Shown piece by piece: positions 18,691 to 27,789 of a stretch of 64,000 nucleotides of DNA; the stretch's first letter is position 1; each line of letters begins with the position of its first letter. Both the position numbers and the translations under genes were made by a program. The notes under the pieces are model-generated. The model saw nothing but the letters and a program-made list of their open reading frames with translations. It was not told the origin of the DNA and made no database searches. Origin of the DNA: Desulfobaculum sp044987625 (GTDB taxonomy: Bacteria > Desulfobacterota > Desulfovibrionia > Desulfovibrionales > Desulfovibrionaceae); contig NZ_JBJDSB010000001.1 in NCBI RefSeq assembly GCF_044987625.1, positions 434,001 through 498,000 on the forward strand, in the 5' to 3' direction.

Positions 18691-18929
18691 CCGTGCTCCT
18701 CGACCTTGGTCGTCTCCGGGTCCTTGCGGCCACGGACTTTGCGGTACAGCTTGATGATGGGCCGAAACAGCACCGCCGCCCCAGCGCCCACAAAGGCCAA
18801 AATATACGCCAGCCCGCCAAACACGGCGCTGGTGGTTCCCGGATCCACATACGCCCATGCCGTCGCCGGAATCAGCACCACGCCAAGACCGGCCACGCAC
18901 ACTGCGCCTTGCTTCATACGTTGCACCAC
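18687..18929 (-). CDS. small membrane protein with signal peptide and YVDPGT motif
   Basis: 80-residue protein: a signal-like hydrophobic run ending near TAWA at 26, then YVDPGTTS, one further span (about 38-55), and a short basic and acidic tail. Short proteins with a Y-[VI]-DPGT motif after a signal peptide recur beside phosphodiesterase-like genes in surface-glycan loci; that is from memory of the family and is untested here. GTG 18929 is chosen because AGGGGA lies just upstream; an internal ATG at 18917 has no ribosome site. Its stop overlaps the phosphodiesterase start, suggesting a shared function. Confidence 0.75.
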   Translation of the reverse strand: MVQRMKQGAVCVAGLGVVLIPATAWAYVDPGTTSAVFGGLAYILAFVGAGAAVLFRPIIKLYRKVRGRKDPETTKVEEHG

Positions 18930-18948
18930 GTCTGTTCCCCTTTGCTGA

Positions 18949-20223
18949 TTATGCCCGGTCGTTCACATCCGCCGTTTCCTCCACCACGCCGACCGCGACG
19001 GCCTCTCCGCCGCGCTCCACAACCATGCGGCCCAGCTCGGGGCACCGCAGGAAGGGCAGGAACGCCACAGGCTTTTCCACCTGTATATTTCCTACCATAA
19101 TATCACCGAAGAAAACAGCATCTCCCTCCTGTTCGCCGGTCCTCGCCCCTGCCGCGTCAAAGCTCATCCGCGTGGCAAAGGGGCCAAGCCTGCACGGCAC
19201 CTCTTGATGCCCAAGGCGCAAAATATAGCCGTCCTCGGCCCCGAGGGGCGCTTCGCTCAGCGAGGCCAAACGCACCGCAATACTGTCGCCAACGCTCAGC
19301 GCCACATCGGACAACACATCCCCGCGCGCCGGTTCGGCCTCGCCCTCCAGCACCACGCCCACGTTCTCCCCGGGGCTGGCCGAAGCGATGACGCCTTCGG
19401 GAAAGCGCACCAGATGCGCCACCTGCGCCTCGCCCCCGCCGGGTTGCACGGCAACGCGCGCGCCCGGTTCCAGTACGCCGCTAAGGATGCGGCCCACATG
19501 CACTGGAGTGCCGTCCATGTCGTATCTATCCTGCACCGGCAGGCACGCCGCGCCCGCAATGGGGGCAGGCAGGGGCTGGGCGTCCAGCGCCTCTACCAGC
19601 GGCGGGCCGCCGTACCACGGCATGCGGGGCGACTGCTGCGCCACATTGTCGCCCCGCACGGCGGAAACGGGCACCATGGCCGCCACCTCGCACCCAAGGC
19701 GCGCGGCAAAGTCGCACACGGCCTCCTCCACGCGGCGGAAGGCCTGCTCCGCGTAGTCCACGGCGTCCATCTTGTTCACGGCGACAATCCACCGCCGCAC
19801 ACCAATCATGTGCAAGATGGCAAGATGCCGCAGCGTCTGATCGCCTATGCCCTGCGCCACATCCACAATGCCCACGGCCATGTCCGCCTGTGTGGCTCCG
19901 GTGACCATGTTGCGGATGAATTCCCTGTGCCCCGGCACGTCGATGAGCACATATTGCCGCATCTGCGTAGAAAAGAAGGTCTGCGCCGTGTCCACGGTGA
20001 TGTGGTCGCGCCGCTCCTCAGCAAGTGCGTCCATCACGCGGGAAAAGTCCGGCCCGCCGTCTTTGGCGGAAAGCTCCAAATCATGCAGACGGTCCGCATC
20101 CAGACTGCCCGTGTCAAAGAGCAGCCGCCCGATGAGGGTGCTTTTGCCGTGGTCCACATCCCCAACCACCACCGCGCGGCCGGGTCGCTGGCCATCAGGA
20201 TTCATTCTGCGCGCTTCGGTCAT
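18949..20223 (-). CDS. cysN: sulfate adenylyltransferase GTPase subunit CysN
   Basis: Protein of 424 residues, an EF-Tu-like GTPase with G1 GDVDHGKST (21-29), DVPGH (95-99) and NKMD (150-153). Beta-barrel domains follow. With CysD it makes adenosine 5'-phosphosulfate from ATP and sulfate, driven by GTP. It is slightly shorter than the usual roughly 470 residues and carries no fused APS kinase. The ATG at 20223 overlaps the cysD stop (TAATG). Embedded in a glycan operon rather than a cysteine operon, it most likely serves sulfation of a carbohydrate, but no APS kinase or sulfotransferase is visible in the window. Confidence 0.92.
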   Translation of the reverse strand: MTEARRMNPDGQRPGRAVVVGDVDHGKSTLIGRLLFDTGSLDADRLHDLELSAKDGGPDFSRVMDALAEERRDHITVDTAQTFFSTQMRQYVLIDVPGHREFIRNMVTGATQADMAVGIVDVAQGIGDQTLRHLAILHMIGVRRWIVAVNKMDAVDYAEQAFRRVEEAVCDFAARLGCEVAAMVPVSAVRGDNVAQQSPRMPWYGGPPLVEALDAQPLPAPIAGAACLPVQDRYDMDGTPVHVGRILSGVLEPGARVAVQPGGGEAQVAHLVRFPEGVIASASPGENVGVVLEGEAEPARGDVLSDVALSVGDSIAVRLASLSEAPLGAEDGYILRLGHQEVPCRLGPFATRMSFDAAGARTGEQEGDAVFFGDIMVGNIQVEKPVAFLPFLRCPELGRMVVERGGEAVAVGVVEETADVNDRA

Positions 20224-21020
20224 TACAAGTACCCCAGTGAACGCAGTTTCTGCATGGTGAAGGCGTCCTCCTTGTCCTGCGCGCGGCCCGCGCGCTCGCC
20301 CACGCTGGTGTGTGTGAGTTCCGCGATGACGGCCTCAATGCTTGCGGCCTCGGACTCCACAGGACTGCAACAAGGCATGCACCCAAGGCTGCGGTACCGC
20401 TTGCCGTCATTGGCAAAATACAATTCATTCAGTTCCAGCCCTTCGCGCAGGGCGTATTCCCAGACGTCCACTTCCGTGAAGCCCAGGAGCGGATGGATGC
20501 GCAGGTGGTGCGTCTCCTCGCTGCGGCTTTGGTACAGGTCCCACATTTCAGCGGGCTGGCGCATGTAGTCCCAGCGGAAGTCCTCGCCGCGCGGCGAAAA
20601 CACGCGCTCCTTGGCGCGGATGCCATGCTCGTCGCGGCGGATGCCCACCATCACGGACTCCAGCCCCATGCTGGTCAGCGCATCGCGCAGGACGTTGGTC
20701 TTGCGCTGGGTACAGCAGTCCAGCTTGCTGGAGCCGTCCGGGCGGGCGGAGACGCTGTCCGGGCAGGTGAACACGCGCACGTCCAGCCCCCACTGTTCGG
20801 CCCAGCGGTCGCGGTAGGCGTACATCTGCGGGAACTTGTAGCCCGTGTCGATATGCACCACAGGGACGGGAATGCGCCCCAAAAAGGCCTTCATGCACAG
20901 CCACAGGAGCACTGTGGAGTCCTTGCCCATGGACCACAGGATGGCCGTCCTGCGCGAGCGGGCGTATGCCTCGCGGATGATGTACACCGCGTCGTTCTCA
21001 AGCCGTGTCAGCCTGTCCAT
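20223..21020 (-). CDS. cysD: sulfate adenylyltransferase small subunit CysD
   Basis: Protein of 265 residues with the PP-loop SMGKDS at 30-35 and the family signatures HIDTGYKFP and GIRRDE. The C-terminal TMQKLRSLGYL is also typical. It binds ATP and sulfate and forms APS when coupled to CysN, whose start overlaps its stop. Start ATG 21020 gives the normal family N-terminus MDRLTRLE. A longer in-frame reading to 21203 would overlap the upstream phosphodiesterase gene and is not coding in style. Dissimilatory sulfate reducers mainly use the unrelated Sat enzyme, so a CysDN pair here suggests a specialised use. Confidence 0.94.
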   Translation of the reverse strand: MDRLTRLENDAVYIIREAYARSRRTAILWSMGKDSTVLLWLCMKAFLGRIPVPVVHIDTGYKFPQMYAYRDRWAEQWGLDVRVFTCPDSVSARPDGSSKLDCCTQRKTNVLRDALTSMGLESVMVGIRRDEHGIRAKERVFSPRGEDFRWDYMRQPAEMWDLYQSRSEETHHLRIHPLLGFTEVDVWEYALREGLELNELYFANDGKRYRSLGCMPCCSPVESEAASIEAVIAELTHTSVGERAGRAQDKEDAFTMQKLRSLGYL

Positions 21021-21031
21021 ATGCACTCCGT

Positions 21032-22870
21032 TCAGCGTTTGACGAGTGGTTCGCCCTGCATGGTGTCCGGCCGGGGGATGCCCAGCACCTCCAGCACGGT
21101 GGGGGCGATGTTCTCCAGCCCCGCACCCTGCGTCTCCAGCGGCAGGTTCGACAGCAAAATTCCCGGAACATTCTGCGGCGCTTGGCAATGGTCGCCGCTC
21201 CAATGATTCATATTGTCCTCAAAGACGCCCTCTCCCGGTCCGCCGAGGGCGCTCTCCCACGACACGCGAAAGCCCGGCGCCATGCCCAGCACAAGGTCCG
21301 GCGCGCCGGATGCAAACGGCCCGCTGTAGACGTCCTGCCCCAGCGCCACGTCGCTGACGGTGCGCGCTCCCGTTGCCGGGTGCCGCAGGTCCATAAGCCG
21401 GGCGCGGATGTCCTCCTGCACCTCGCGGCGCTTCTCCGGCGGCACCACGCCGCCGCCCTCGCGTCCGCGCTCGTTGATGTACACGGCGTTGAGGCCAGCG
21501 GCGTAGGCCGAGGTCTTCTCCCAGTCCACACCGCGAAAGAGCGTTCCGTCGCCCTCCGCGTGCTGGGAAAGCAGCCCCTCGCCGGACAGCCACGAATTGA
21601 TGTGAAAGCTGTGGCGGAAGGTCTCGAACCCATGGTCGGAGCAGACGATGACCGGCACGTCCGGCCCCAGCCTGCGCACCACCTCGGCAAGGATGGCGTC
21701 GGCGCGCTGGTAGTAGTCGTCCACCACGCCGCCGTACTGCGCGGCGGCTGCGGCGTCGTGGAAGGGATGCGCCGCGTCCTTGTGCCGCCAAAAGAGATGC
21801 TGCACGCGGTCCGTGGTATCGAAAACAAACGCCAACACCCCGGACTGAAAGTCATCCAGCAGGGCAAAGAACATCCGCCGCCACTGGTCCATAAGCTCAT
21901 CGCACAGGGCCAAAAAATGGTCCTCGCCGATGCGCAGTTCGCTGACGGCCTTGGTGTCCTCGGGCATGCCAAGGGTAAAGAAACTGCGCCCGCCGCCAAG
22001 GCTGGCCGCGAATTCCGCCGGGGCGGACAGCGGCAGGTACTGCGAGCGCGGATCAATCTGGATGGGCGACACATACAGCCGGAATTCCGGCTCCGTCTGC
22101 ACCAGCAGCATCCGGCAGATGCCCCACGCCTTGGAAAAGGGCGGCAAGGGGAAGCGTACCCGCAGCCACGGGCTCCACTGCCCCGGCTCCAGATGCATGG
22201 TGGAATCCGGCAGATGCACGTCCACGCCGGTGCCTGCGCGCTCAAAGGTCATGGCGACCTCGCTGGGCTTTGGCTTGCCAAGGGCCTGATACAGCGGCCC
22301 TTCCAGCGCGGCCTTGGCCTTGCCGCCGGAGAACGTGACAGGGCGCACCTTTTCCGCGCCACTGCCCGTCAGGTCGGCTTCGTCCGTGGAGTAAAAGAGA
22401 TAGCGCCCAAGGTTGCCCTGAATGTCCGGCATACCAAGGCCCGCCAGCATCCGCGTGCCGTTCATGGGCGGGGGAAATGTCACGGGCCAGCGGATGACGG
22501 TGGCGGGCACCTTGTGCCGCGAGGCCTGCTCCCAAAACGCCACGCCCCCGCGCGCCGGGGAGTACTGCTTGCCCGGCGCGGCAAAGGGATTGCGCCCGGT
22601 CTTTTTGAGGATGGACAGGTCCAGCCGGTACTCTTCGGGCGCGCGGTGGACAAAGTCGTAAATGCCGTGGCCACCGGGGTTGCACCCGGTGGCAATGGTG
22701 GACCATGCCACGGGCGACTGCGGCGGCGTAGTGGTGCGCACCGGTGAAAACGCGCCGCGCTCCGCCATGGCCGAAAACGCAGGGAGCCGCCCCTCGTCCA
22801 TCAGCCGCTGCACTTCGCGCGGGTCCAACCCGTCAAAGCCAAGAACGACAACCTTGTCATGAGCCTGCAC
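21032..22870 (-). CDS. type I phosphodiesterase-like protein without signal peptide
   Basis: Protein of 612 residues homologous along its length to the Tat-exported enzyme at 16762-18690: VVLGFDGLDP with the metal Asp, TPPQSPVAW with a likely Ser52 nucleophile, TGCNPGGHG, TTDRVQHLFW and CSDHGF. It starts almost directly at the first beta strand (VQAHDKVVVLGFDG), so no signal peptide or membrane anchor is present and it should be cytoplasmic. I chose GTG 22870 because GGAG lies seven bases upstream and it follows the previous stop by four bases; ATG codons at 22885 and 22891 are alternatives and add no signal. It sits directly upstream of cysD. Confidence 0.8.
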   Translation of the reverse strand: MQAHDKVVVLGFDGLDPREVQRLMDEGRLPAFSAMAERGAFSPVRTTTPPQSPVAWSTIATGCNPGGHGIYDFVHRAPEEYRLDLSILKKTGRNPFAAPGKQYSPARGGVAFWEQASRHKVPATVIRWPVTFPPPMNGTRMLAGLGMPDIQGNLGRYLFYSTDEADLTGSGAEKVRPVTFSGGKAKAALEGPLYQALGKPKPSEVAMTFERAGTGVDVHLPDSTMHLEPGQWSPWLRVRFPLPPFSKAWGICRMLLVQTEPEFRLYVSPIQIDPRSQYLPLSAPAEFAASLGGGRSFFTLGMPEDTKAVSELRIGEDHFLALCDELMDQWRRMFFALLDDFQSGVLAFVFDTTDRVQHLFWRHKDAAHPFHDAAAAAQYGGVVDDYYQRADAILAEVVRRLGPDVPVIVCSDHGFETFRHSFHINSWLSGEGLLSQHAEGDGTLFRGVDWEKTSAYAAGLNAVYINERGREGGGVVPPEKRREVQEDIRARLMDLRHPATGARTVSDVALGQDVYSGPFASGAPDLVLGMAPGFRVSWESALGGPGEGVFEDNMNHWSGDHCQAPQNVPGILLSNLPLETQGAGLENIAPTVLEVLGIPRPDTMQGEPLVKR

Positions 22871-22874
22871 TGTG

Positions 22875-25787
22875 CTACTCCACATACCCAAGGTCCTGCA
22901 GGGCCTTGAGGTTCTGGTTGAGCGTCACGTCCAGCCGCGTGGTTGCGCGGCCCGCCTGCGCTCCGGCGCCACTGCCCAGTCCCCGGTACCACTTGGCGCG
23001 CCACAGGGCGGCGCGCTCCAAATCCGGCGCGGCCATGAGCAGACGTTCCTCGGCATCGTTGGCGGTAAGGCGGGTCCAGCCCTGCCCAAGGTCCATGACC
23101 ACCTTGCCGTCCGCCCGCATAAAGGCGACGCGCTGGGGGGCCTCGCGCGGGTCAATCTGCGCAAAGGCCACGCCTTGCGGCGCGCGCCCATGCGCGGCAA
23201 GCAGGCTCGCCCCGCGCAGCAGCTCACTGCCCGCCCCCTCCACAAGGTCCACAAGCGTGGCGTAGACGGACACCGTGGATACCGGTCCCGCCACCGTACG
23301 GGTCGCCCCGTCAAAGCGTCCGGGCACATGCACAATAAGCGGCACATGAATCTGCTGGTTGTACAGCGACGAACCGTGCCCATACACGCCATGCTCGCCA
23401 AGGGACTGTCCATGGTCGGCGAAATAGAGCATCGCCACCCCGCCGTCGGCACCGTCCGCGCCATAGCGTGCGTCCAATGCATCGAGGAAAGCGTCGAACT
23501 TGGCGTCAAAGTACATCCACTTCATGCGGTAGCCGTCGCGGAAGTGCTGCAACCCTTCCGGAGGGTATTGCTTGCCGGTCTTCATCGTAGGCGGGGTACC
23601 GCGCGGTAGCGGATCCGCCGCGGCCATCTCCCGCGCCTCGTCCAAAAAGGCGACAAGCTGACGCGAGCGCGTATGCCGGGCCACACTGCGCACGGTAATG
23701 CGCCCGCTCACCGGCGCGTCAAAATGCAGTTGCAGCACCTGCGGTCCGGTAAACGCCTCCAGCGGCACATCCACCGCGTCCGGCCCGCCGCGCAGCATGT
23801 GGGAGACATTCACGCGGAAGGTCACCTCCGCGCCGTCCTCGGCAATGGGACGGGCCTCAGCGTACATCTGGCTGGAGCCATCCTCGCGGAAGAGGTTCAC
23901 CTCCACATGCGACAGCGCGCCGCGCATGGCCGCACTGCCAAACTCCACTCGCACGTCAAAACTGCGTAGAACCACATCGTCATCAAAGGGCACCAGACCA
24001 CCGGGGGCAGTGCCCATAAGCAGCCGCTGCGCGCCATTAACGGTGACTGCGGCCTCCTGCGCGTTCCACTCAAAAGCGTCGGACGCGCCCTTGTAATTGG
24101 TCAACGTCATGTCCTGCCCCTGCCGCACCCGCGTCACGGTGCCCATGTCGGCAAAGGGCTTCTTGCCAAGGTGGCGCATGTACTGGACAAGGCTCTCCGG
24201 CTTGTCCATGCAGTCCGACACCACGCGCCCTACCGCATCCGGAGAGTGCGTTTCCATGGCCTGAATGAATACAAAGGCCGGGCGGCCATCAGCGTCGCGG
24301 CGGGCCAGAATCTCCTCCGCCGCTTTGAACAGCTTCTCCCCATGCATGATGCCGAAGTGATAGATGTATTCGTCCACATAAAATTCCAAACGCGGAATCA
24401 AATACGGATTGGTGGTGACGCAGTAGGTCCGGTAGCCATGCGAACGCATGTAGGCAAACAGGTTTGAGGGCTGGGCCGGATAATAAAAGATGGGGAACTC
24501 CGCCAAATGCCGCCCGTGCAGCACAGCGTTGGTGGAAGGCGTCGTCGTGTTGGAGGGCGAATACGCGTGGGTAAAGGTCAAAGTATCCGGCCGCGCCATA
24601 AGCCGCGCCAGCCCGCGCCCGGAGCGCAGCAGGCGCTGGTCGTAGGCGGTCTGCGCGCGCAGTGAGTCCGGCACCACCACCACGATGTCCTGCGCGCGGC
24701 CAGGCGCCGCGGCGGGGACAACGCCCGTCACGCTCATGCCCGATACAATGCCCACCCCGGCGGGAAGGCCCGGCTCGCCGCCCTCGGCCTCGGCCCGCAG
24801 TACAAGGCGCACCCGCTCGCCGGGGGCAACGCGCAGCGGCACACGCACGGCGCGCATGGACCACGGCGCGCCGTCCACGTCCTGCGCGGGGTCAAAGCTC
24901 TCGCGCCACAGGGACGTTCTGCGTCCGCCCCGCTCCGCGAGCAGTTCCAGCGTAACGGGACTGAGCACGCCAAGAGGCGCGGCGCTCACGTCCATGCGCA
25001 CCTCGCCCTCTCCGGCAAGGGTCACGGTCTTGGCCACCTCGGTCCCGGCGGCAATGAGCAGCGAGGGACGCACCCTGCTGTGCTCCCCATCAATTGAGGA
25101 CTGAAAGAATGACGAATTCACCCCGCTGTCCCCAAGGGGCAGCATGCCGCCAGGCAGCGTAAACGAGGCGGCGTAGGGGTAGAAGATGCGGTCCAGAAAG
25201 AGCGCCACGGCAACGGCGCGGTCATGCATGGCGGCGTCAAGAGCCACGGCGCTTACGCTTTCAACGCGCAGGTCATTGCGCAGCAGTTCCGGTGTGGCGT
25301 GCCAGCGCGGGGCGTCGGATCCGGGGTCGAGGGGAACGCAGATACTGCGCGCCTCGGCCGGCGCCGCAGGCAGAAACATCTGCCGCTCGCGCCCGAGGAG
25401 GGTGTAGCTCAGCGTGGTGGGAAATGACGCCGTGTACGCCACTTGCAGGACAACGGCCTTGTCGGCGTGCCCCTTTCGCGCGGCGGCGCAGGCGGCGGAA
25501 AAATCCTCGGCAAAGGCGGTCCAGCCTGCGTTGCGCATGCGCTGGACGGTGTCGCCGCCAGCGGCCACCGGCCCGGCAGAACCAAGAACGCGCGGCGAGC
25601 CTGCGGCCACTATGCGCGTCGCCATTGTGTGCAGGGCCGCTGCGTCCACGGCCTGCATGTCCGCCCCGCGCACGTCCCAGTCGCCCGGCCAGTCCTGCGT
25701 CACCATCTGGCGCACGGCTGGCGACGCGCCGCACACGCCCGGAAGAAGCAGCATCACAATGGCAAAGAGTACAACACAGCGCCGCAT
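22875..25787 (-). CDS. large secreted sulfatase-fold protein with N-terminal extension
   Basis: Protein of 970 residues with a Sec signal peptide (about 1-21, MRRCVVLFAI onward). A 360-residue beta-rich or unknown region follows, then a sulfatase-fold domain beginning VVVVPDS (373-375). At the sulfatase nucleophile position it has Thr415-Thr416-Pro-Ser rather than Cys or Ser, so formylglycine chemistry is not expected. FADHGQSLGEHG marks the second metal site. The C-terminus LKALQDLGYVE matches sulfatase relatives. The start at 25787 overlaps the upstream GT2 stop (TAATG). Probable periplasmic phospho- or phosphoglycan-active enzyme; substrate unknown. Confidence 0.78.
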   Translation of the reverse strand: MRRCVVLFAIVMLLLPGVCGASPAVRQMVTQDWPGDWDVRGADMQAVDAAALHTMATRIVAAGSPRVLGSAGPVAAGGDTVQRMRNAGWTAFAEDFSAACAAARKGHADKAVVLQVAYTASFPTTLSYTLLGRERQMFLPAAPAEARSICVPLDPGSDAPRWHATPELLRNDLRVESVSAVALDAAMHDRAVAVALFLDRIFYPYAASFTLPGGMLPLGDSGVNSSFFQSSIDGEHSRVRPSLLIAAGTEVAKTVTLAGEGEVRMDVSAAPLGVLSPVTLELLAERGGRRTSLWRESFDPAQDVDGAPWSMRAVRVPLRVAPGERVRLVLRAEAEGGEPGLPAGVGIVSGMSVTGVVPAAAPGRAQDIVVVVPDSLRAQTAYDQRLLRSGRGLARLMARPDTLTFTHAYSPSNTTTPSTNAVLHGRHLAEFPIFYYPAQPSNLFAYMRSHGYRTYCVTTNPYLIPRLEFYVDEYIYHFGIMHGEKLFKAAEEILARRDADGRPAFVFIQAMETHSPDAVGRVVSDCMDKPESLVQYMRHLGKKPFADMGTVTRVRQGQDMTLTNYKGASDAFEWNAQEAAVTVNGAQRLLMGTAPGGLVPFDDDVVLRSFDVRVEFGSAAMRGALSHVEVNLFREDGSSQMYAEARPIAEDGAEVTFRVNVSHMLRGGPDAVDVPLEAFTGPQVLQLHFDAPVSGRITVRSVARHTRSRQLVAFLDEAREMAAADPLPRGTPPTMKTGKQYPPEGLQHFRDGYRMKWMYFDAKFDAFLDALDARYGADGADGGVAMLYFADHGQSLGEHGVYGHGSSLYNQQIHVPLIVHVPGRFDGATRTVAGPVSTVSVYATLVDLVEGAGSELLRGASLLAAHGRAPQGVAFAQIDPREAPQRVAFMRADGKVVMDLGQGWTRLTANDAEERLLMAAPDLERAALWRAKWYRGLGSGAGAQAGRATTRLDVTLNQNLKALQDLGYVE

Positions 25788-26833
25788 TATTTCGACTCCT
25801 TCAGCGCGCCGGGCGCTGGACAATGGGTGCGGTCCTCCGGCTCATCCCACCAGCCAAAGAGGATGCCCCGAATCATACGCAAGCCAAGGCGGAAGGCGAC
25901 CATAGCATTGACGTTGCCGCCCTTGCTCAGCCCCACCCGGCGATAGAACGTCACCGGGCACTCCACGATGGACTGCCCCGCTTCAAGGGCCTTGTCCATG
26001 AAGTAGGCGTTAAACTCCAAATTGATGCGGTAGAAATCCAACCCGTCCAACAGGCCGCGCAGGGCGTCGTTGCGGCACATCTTGTAGGTGGTGCCCACGT
26101 CGGACAGCGTGCACCGGCCAATGTGCTTCATCTCCAGCATCTTGCCCACAAAGGTGTTGCCGTAGTGGATAAAGGGGGTCACCTGCGTGCCCTCCTCCTG
26201 CAACTGGTCCACGGTGCGCGTGCCCACCACGATGTCGCAGTGCGGCAGATAGGCAAAAAACTTGTCGATATCCGCCGCGCGAAAGGTCATGTCACCCTCG
26301 CACAGCACGGTAACGGCCGTGTCGTCCCACTTGAGGCCCTCCTTGAGGGCGCGGTGCACGCACGCGCCGTAGCCCTGCACGCACTCGTTGTAGGCAATGG
26401 CGCCAGCCTCCTTGGCGCGCTCCAGCGTGGCGTCCTTGGAGTTGTTGCTGATGACGATAACGCGCCGTACCGCCGGATGGGCAAGGAAGTCCTTCACCGC
26501 CGGGCCGATGGCTTCCTCGTCGTTATAGGCGGTGAGGGCCACGGTGCAGGTCTGCTCGCCAATGTCGTCAAACCGGACGGTGCCGCCGTTTTTAAACCGC
26601 GGGCGAAAGACGTAGATGTCCACGCAGATAAAGAACACGCCTATGATGGCCGGGATGCCGCTGTACAAAACGATGGCGCGGTTTATCCACGTCAGCGTGT
26701 CGTTGTGCGGAAAGAAAATGTTGCGCGGAAAGCCCAAGGCCACGCCGATGACATACATGGCCAGCGCCACGCCAAAGAGCACAATGCCATACAGCGCCAG
26801 TGGTACCCGTCTTGCCCGTTTCCGGTCCGTCAT
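25787..26833 (-). CDS. membrane-anchored GT2 glycosyltransferase
   Basis: Protein of 348 residues. Two predicted spans at the N-terminus (about 13-34 and 54-77) precede a GT2 domain with CTVALTAYND, SNNSKDAT and CEGDMT as the likely metal-site region. N-terminal anchoring before the GT-A fold is less common than C-terminal anchoring. ATG 26833 has GGGGGAG about six bases upstream; an ATG nine codons earlier lacks a good site. It likely extends a lipid-linked glycan on the cytoplasmic face. Donor unknown. Confidence 0.82.
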   Translation of the reverse strand: MTDRKRARRVPLALYGIVLFGVALAMYVIGVALGFPRNIFFPHNDTLTWINRAIVLYSGIPAIIGVFFICVDIYVFRPRFKNGGTVRFDDIGEQTCTVALTAYNDEEAIGPAVKDFLAHPAVRRVIVISNNSKDATLERAKEAGAIAYNECVQGYGACVHRALKEGLKWDDTAVTVLCEGDMTFRAADIDKFFAYLPHCDIVVGTRTVDQLQEEGTQVTPFIHYGNTFVGKMLEMKHIGRCTLSDVGTTYKMCRNDALRGLLDGLDFYRINLEFNAYFMDKALEAGQSIVECPVTFYRRVGLSKGGNVNAMVAFRLGLRMIRGILFGWWDEPEDRTHCPAPGALKESK

Positions 26834-26874
26834 GAAGACTCCCCCTGAAGGGTTTCCCAAGCCGTGTCGTCACA

Positions 26875-27789
26875 TCACCCCACCCCGGCAAAGCGTCCTG
26901 TCAGCCCATGGGCCACGCCGCGAAGCGTGGCCCACGCAATGTCCGGCCGCCGAAAGCGCAGGGACTGCGCCACATAATACCCGGTCAAAAGCGGCATAAA
27001 ACACACAAGAAACACGCCAAAGCCCACGCGGCTGGCGTTTTTGCGCATAAACAGCACCCGGTTGCGCGACACAAGGTACCCCCGCCCGGCGTTGCGCAGG
27101 CCAATGGCGTTTTGGATGCGCTGGTCCGCGTCGGAAAAGTCCGCAATGGACAGCTTGTGCCACGCCGTGGCACCGGGCACCACGCGCACCTCGTACCCCG
27201 CGCGCAGCACGCCCTCGGCAAAGTCCGACTCCTCAAAAATGATAAAGAACCGCGTATCGAAACCGCCCACGGCGCGAAACACCTCGGCCCGTACCATGAA
27301 CGCCGTGGGAATGTGCCCCGTCGGGTACGATGTCCCCCGGTCCGGCGGCGTGGTCAGATACGTGGTGCGCCCGGTGACAAGGTCGATATCCGCCCCGGCA
27401 AACCACACGCGGTCCGGCTCGTCGTAGTAGTTGATGACAGGCCCGGCCATGCCGCACTGCGCGTTGACCACAAACTCGCTCACAAGGCGTGATATGGCGT
27501 CCGGCGCAACGGTGGCGTCGCTGTCCACAAAAAAGAGAAGCTCCCCTGTTGCGGCCTCACCCCCGGTGTTGCGCGCCAGCGACGCGCCGCCGTTGTGCGG
27601 CGTGGCAACATAGCGCGCCTGCGGAAAGCGCTCGCGCACCATGGCGGCGGTGTTGTCCGTGGAGCAGTCGTCCGCGACCACGATTTCAATGGAGCCATAG
27701 TCCGAGGCCTGAACGGACCGGATGCACTCCTCAAGGTCGCCCGCGCGGTTGTGGGTCGGGATGACCACGCTCACCAGCGGCTCAGCCAT
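26875..27789 (-). CDS. GT2 glycosyltransferase, rhamnosyltransferase-like
   Basis: Protein of 304 residues starting MAEPLVSVVIPTHN, with DDCSTDNT and the DXD motif in FVDSDAT. FEESDFAEG is a typical catalytic-region segment of the WcaA/RfbF-type GT2 group. One membrane-associated segment lies near the C-terminus (about 255-275). ATG 27789 overlaps the upstream stop by eight bases and follows AGGAGGA, so expression is coupled to the upstream GT-C gene. Specificity cannot be read from sequence. Confidence 0.85.
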   Translation of the reverse strand: MAEPLVSVVIPTHNRAGDLEECIRSVQASDYGSIEIVVADDCSTDNTAAMVRERFPQARYVATPHNGGASLARNTGGEAATGELLFFVDSDATVAPDAISRLVSEFVVNAQCGMAGPVINYYDEPDRVWFAGADIDLVTGRTTYLTTPPDRGTSYPTGHIPTAFMVRAEVFRAVGGFDTRFFIIFEESDFAEGVLRAGYEVRVVPGATAWHKLSIADFSDADQRIQNAIGLRNAGRGYLVSRNRVLFMRKNASRVGFGVFLVCFMPLLTGYYVAQSLRFRRPDIAWATLRGVAHGLTGRFAGVG

